A DNA stretch of 64,000 nt from Pedobacter sp. SYSU D00535 (GTDB taxonomy: Bacteria; Bacteroidota; Bacteroidia; Sphingobacteriales; Sphingobacteriaceae), in NCBI RefSeq assembly GCF_017355855.1, contig NZ_JAFEWD010000008.1, positions 148,901-212,900 on the forward strand. The letters run 5' to 3'. Positions within the stretch are counted from its first letter, which is position 1, and the number at the start of each line of letters is the position of its first letter. The notes beneath the pieces were generated by a model. The model worked only from the letters and a program-made list of their open reading frames with translations. It ran no database searches and was not told the origin of the DNA. Positions 62,015 to 64,000 of this stretch are shown piece after piece. A program made the position numbers and the translations under genes.

Positions 62015-62581
62015 ATGAAATTAGAAAACAACGACTTAGTTAAGGGTGCAAGCGGCCGTATCGGGGACATGCTGGTATTTAGACAGCAGGCAGGAAGAAC
62101 CATTATAGCGAAGCGCCCGAGGAAGCGCGAAACACCGCGTTCAGACGGACAGATCGTAGCCAATGAACGCTTCGCCGAAGCGGTGCAATATGCCCGTGGC
62201 ATAGTGCAGGATGAGGCAAGGAAAGCCATTTATCAGCAGAAGACTCGTCGGGGCATCTCCGCTTACAATTTAGCATTGTCCGACTATTGCAAAGCGCCAC
62301 AAATTAAAAAGGTTGATCTGAGCCAGTACAGCGGTGCCAAAGGCAGTCTCATCACCATCCGCGCTACCGACGACTTCCTGGTGAAAGCTGTTCGTGTAGA
62401 GATCCTGGATAGTACGATGCAGCGCCAGGAGGAGGGCGAAGCCATCCTCGCTGCCAACAACCTTGACTGGGTGTATACCGGCAAGTTGCTCAATCCTGCG
62501 CCTGCTAGCAGCACCATCAGGGTCAGCGCTTCGGATCTTCCCGGAAATATAACCACTCAGGATTATTCCCTTATGGATTAA
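62015..62581 (+). CDS. Conserved hypothetical protein of Bacteroidota
   Basis: 188 residues, no signal peptide. The N terminus MKLENNDLVKGASGRIGDML followed by VFRQQAGRTIIAKRPRKRE is a pattern I recall from many Sphingobacteriaceae and Chitinophagaceae proteins of unknown function. A helical middle (ANERFAEAVQYARGIVQDEARKAIYQQ) precedes an Ig-like C-terminal half (KGSLITIRATDDFLVKAVRVEILDS, GNITTQDYSL). It is monocistronic with a clear terminator. Confidence 0.75.
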   Translation: MKLENNDLVKGASGRIGDMLVFRQQAGRTIIAKRPRKRETPRSDGQIVANERFAEAVQYARGIVQDEARKAIYQQKTRRGISAYNLALSDYCKAPQIKKVDLSQYSGAKGSLITIRATDDFLVKAVRVEILDSTMQRQEEGEAILAANNLDWVYTGKLLNPAPASSTIRVSASDLPGNITTQDYSLMD

Positions 62582-62613
62582 ACTTCATCGGAAGTTCAAT
62601 AAGCTAAAATTTG

Positions 62614-62646
62614 AAGGCTGCCCGGAACCCGGGCGGCCTTTTTTGT
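62614..62646 (+). terminator. Intrinsic terminator after the conserved hypothetical gene
   Basis: AAGGCTGCCCGG pairs with CCGGGCGGCCTT around a 3-nt loop, followed by a T-run. Confidence 0.9.
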
Positions 62647-62706
62647 GTTAAGCCGGAATTTGGTAATCAGACCCTCGCAGAGAAAGTATCTTGTTTTAAG
62701 AGGATG

Positions 62707-62746
62707 AATTTCGTATATCCCCGATATAGGAGGGATAAACGAAATT
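62707..62746. repeat. Inverted repeat, 14-bp arms
   Basis: AATTTCGTATATCC and GGATAAACGAAATT match in 13 of 14 positions as an inverted pair around a 12-nt loop. The arm GGATAAACGAA recurs as its complement at 63122-63132. Confidence 0.65.
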
Positions 62747-63111
62747 GATGAATGAAGAAATGTAGAATCAAGCCATTCGACGGCTCTTAGGAATTGCAGC
62801 GGAAGGAATAGAAATACGAGTCAAATTCTTAAGAGGGGAATAGGCGGACGGAAGGATAGACCAATAAAGCAAGTTCCGTAATTTCTAAAAGCGTTAATTG
62901 GAACCGTTGATTGGTTTTGGCCCCATGCAGTAAAGAGATGATATGACCGCTTAATTCTAGGCTGAGCTGTGTCGGGGGCACATAGCCGGGCAGTCCCATT
63001 TTACTTTTTGATCCTGCCTTAAAAAGTGCTAACTATGTGTAATGGTACCTGACTTTCAGCTAAAAGAAGAGACTTTTGAAGAAGGAAAGAAAAAGTTCAG
63101 GTAAATGGGAA

Positions 63112-63145
63112 ATAAACGAAGTTCGTTTATCCAGGTGTTATGGGC
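63112..63145. repeat. Hairpin plus TGTTATGGGC, possible cassette boundary
   Basis: ATAAACGAA-G-TTCGTTTAT (63112-63130) is a perfect 9-bp inverted repeat. It is followed by CCAGG and TGTTATGGGC (63136-63145), whose complement lies directly after the last gene. Confidence 0.5.
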
Positions 63146-63197
63146 AAATGTATAAGTCCGACAGGACGCCTATGACCGAAGCTTATTGACAAGGATT

Positions 63198-63881
63198 ATG
63201 TGGAAAGACGACAGCATCTTATATAATTATTCAGAGGAGACCCCCTGCGCTCATATTTTTCAAGCTTTTTGCGATGAACTAGGCCTATACTATGAAGCTA
63301 AAGGTTGCAAATACACCCCATCAAAATCTAAGATTACTTATCAAGATGAAAACATTAAGTTAGTTATTGGATTTAGTTCTAGCCGGACCAATACCCCTGG
63401 CGAGCATGTTGCCGTAGCCTTTGGAGTAAGTCTTCACTTTTTGGAATTCGATAAAATGAGAAAGAAGCGAGGAGAAAAAGTTCATCATGGTGTTATTGGG
63501 GATATGACCCTTTTATCAAAAAGACTTGAGGGGGCACCCTGGGGTACAATAATAATTGAGAACGTGTTTGGAGATAGAATTGAAAGAGTCGAGAAAGATT
63601 CTGAAGCTGAGTTTAGGTACAATAATTACTTTAACGTTTATGGTATTGATGTAGAAAAATTTAAAAAAGTTATAAGCTTTCTTGACTCCCACATTTTTGT
63701 TTGGATTAAGCACATCTTGGAAGAAAATAAGGTCAAAGAGCTTATACAAACCACGGGTGCTTGGGGCAGATGGTCGATTAATAACGACAACTTCAAAGAA
63801 TTTCTAACACTCAAATACCCCAATTTAGTCTTTGACGAACTAATAAGAAACGATATAGAGGTGCAGCCCCCTTCTGCATAA
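63198..63881 (+). CDS. Hypothetical protein, low-GC, unknown family
   Basis: 228 residues from the ATG at 63198; a TTG at 63186 is a weaker option. No signal peptide. Segments such as SKSKITYQDENIKLVIGFSS, FLEFDKMRKKRGEKVHHGVI and YNNYFNVYGIDVEKFKKVISFLDSHI suggest a mixed alpha/beta protein. I do not recognise it. Base composition is clearly more AT-rich than the mannan locus, with many AAA, AAT and TTT codons, and inverted TGTTATGGGC motifs flank the gene, so recent acquisition is likely. Confidence 0.7.
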   Translation: MWKDDSILYNYSEETPCAHIFQAFCDELGLYYEAKGCKYTPSKSKITYQDENIKLVIGFSSSRTNTPGEHVAVAFGVSLHFLEFDKMRKKRGEKVHHGVIGDMTLLSKRLEGAPWGTIIIENVFGDRIERVEKDSEAEFRYNNYFNVYGIDVEKFKKVISFLDSHIFVWIKHILEENKVKELIQTTGAWGRWSINNDNFKEFLTLKYPNLVFDELIRNDIEVQPPSA

Positions 63882-63890
63882 AGAACATCA

Positions 63891-63900
63891 GCCCATAACA
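63891..63900. repeat. GCCCATAACA motif after the last gene
   Basis: Exact complement of the TGTTATGGGC motif before the gene, giving inverted flanks. It is followed by TCGGGTCCTATGTAAAGC, which could pair with a missing downstream part. Confidence 0.45.
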
Positions 63901-63963
63901 TCGGGTCCTATGTAAAGCAGTTTTTATAGAACGAGTGTTAATCGCAAAAGGTTTTTATAACGT

Positions 63964-64000
63964 TTTATTAATGGTTGACCTTTGGTCTACCGTTAATAAA
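63964..64000. repeat. Long hairpin at the window end
   Basis: The 17-bp arm starting TTTATTAATGG pairs with the arm ending GTTAATAAA in 15 of 17 positions around a TTT loop. It ends on the last base of the window, so it may be longer. It could be a terminator or a folded DNA site. Confidence 0.6.

Larger units (their letters stand above)
62582..63197. other. Gene-poor region with repeated inverted motifs
   Basis: 616 bp. After the terminator (62614-62646) come an inverted repeat (62707-62746), about 350 bp in which nothing is recognised, the hairpin at 63112-63130 and a TGTTATGGGC motif at 63136-63145 before the last gene. The motif ATAAACGAA or its complement occurs three times. Confidence 0.55.

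Noticed and set aside
1..64000. CRISPR arrays, tRNA and rRNA genes, insertion sequences, riboswitches
   Set aside because: I looked for repeated spacers, tRNA-like cloverleafs, transposase motifs and known leader folds by eye; none was convincing. Negative results by eye are not proof of absence.

Overview
The window looks like a chromosome segment of a Bacteroidota soil or plant-litter bacterium, most likely Sphingobacteriaceae (Pedobacter-like). The evidence is a SusC/SusD pair, a hybrid two-component regulator (HTCS), FHS-family permeases, promoters with the Bacteroidota -7 box TAnnTTTG, and MbnP/MbnH-type proteins. No rRNA, tRNA, CRISPR array or intact insertion sequence was seen.

Layout. 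(1) 1-10.4 kb: a 5'-truncated phosphoesterase/beta-propeller gene, then a peptidoglycan amino-sugar salvage cluster: secreted GH3 hexosaminidase fused to a beta-lactamase-like domain, MurQ etherase, a sodium symporter, a glucosamine-6-phosphate deaminase fused to a PIG-L deacetylase domain, and an FHS permease. (2) 10.5-11.9 kb: a small membrane protein whose promoter boxes are both embedded in palindromes, and a secreted PepSY-like protein. (3) 12-20.5 kb: a metal region. A DUF6660-like Cys/His protein, a TonB receptor, a Fur/Zur-type regulator and a ZntA-type P-type ATPase come first; then a copper-type cluster of a Cys-rich small protein, MbnP, MbnH di-heme peroxidase and an outer-membrane barrel. 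(4) 20.5-24.5 kb: mannonate dehydratase and an SDR mannonate oxidoreductase on the minus strand, a divergent AraC regulator, and an NAD-binding protein. (5) 24.6-58.3 kb: a large mannan polysaccharide utilization locus. (6) 58.3-64 kb: unrelated small genes, gene relics, tandem repeats and a low-GC terminal gene with integron-cassette-like flanks.

How the mannan locus works (inference from families): surface lipoproteins (SusD, IPT/TIG binding protein, GH26) and SusC capture and import manno-oligosaccharides. Three GH26 and one GH5_7 mannanase cut the backbone; GH27 removes galactose; a CE2-like and a SASA-type esterase remove acetyl groups; GH3, GH2 and a GH5 endoglucanase-like enzyme act on side or mixed linkages. 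A sodium symporter then feeds an AGE-family 2-epimerase and a GH130 phosphorylase, the mannobiose to mannosylglucose to mannose-1-phosphate plus glucose route known from Bacteroides fragilis. An FHS permease and a ROK protein probably handle free hexose. The set fits acetylated galactoglucomannan.

The most striking non-coding signal is an ungapped operator-promoter module repeated upstream of seven transcription units of this locus. It is a direct repeat (AACATT / ARCAAT) with exactly 22 bp spacing and CCC-type bases between the halves. The second half starts exactly 24 bp before the -7 box in six of seven cases and 25 bp in the seventh. It is the expected footprint of an AraC-type output domain and defines a putative HTCS regulon, including the HTCS gene itself.
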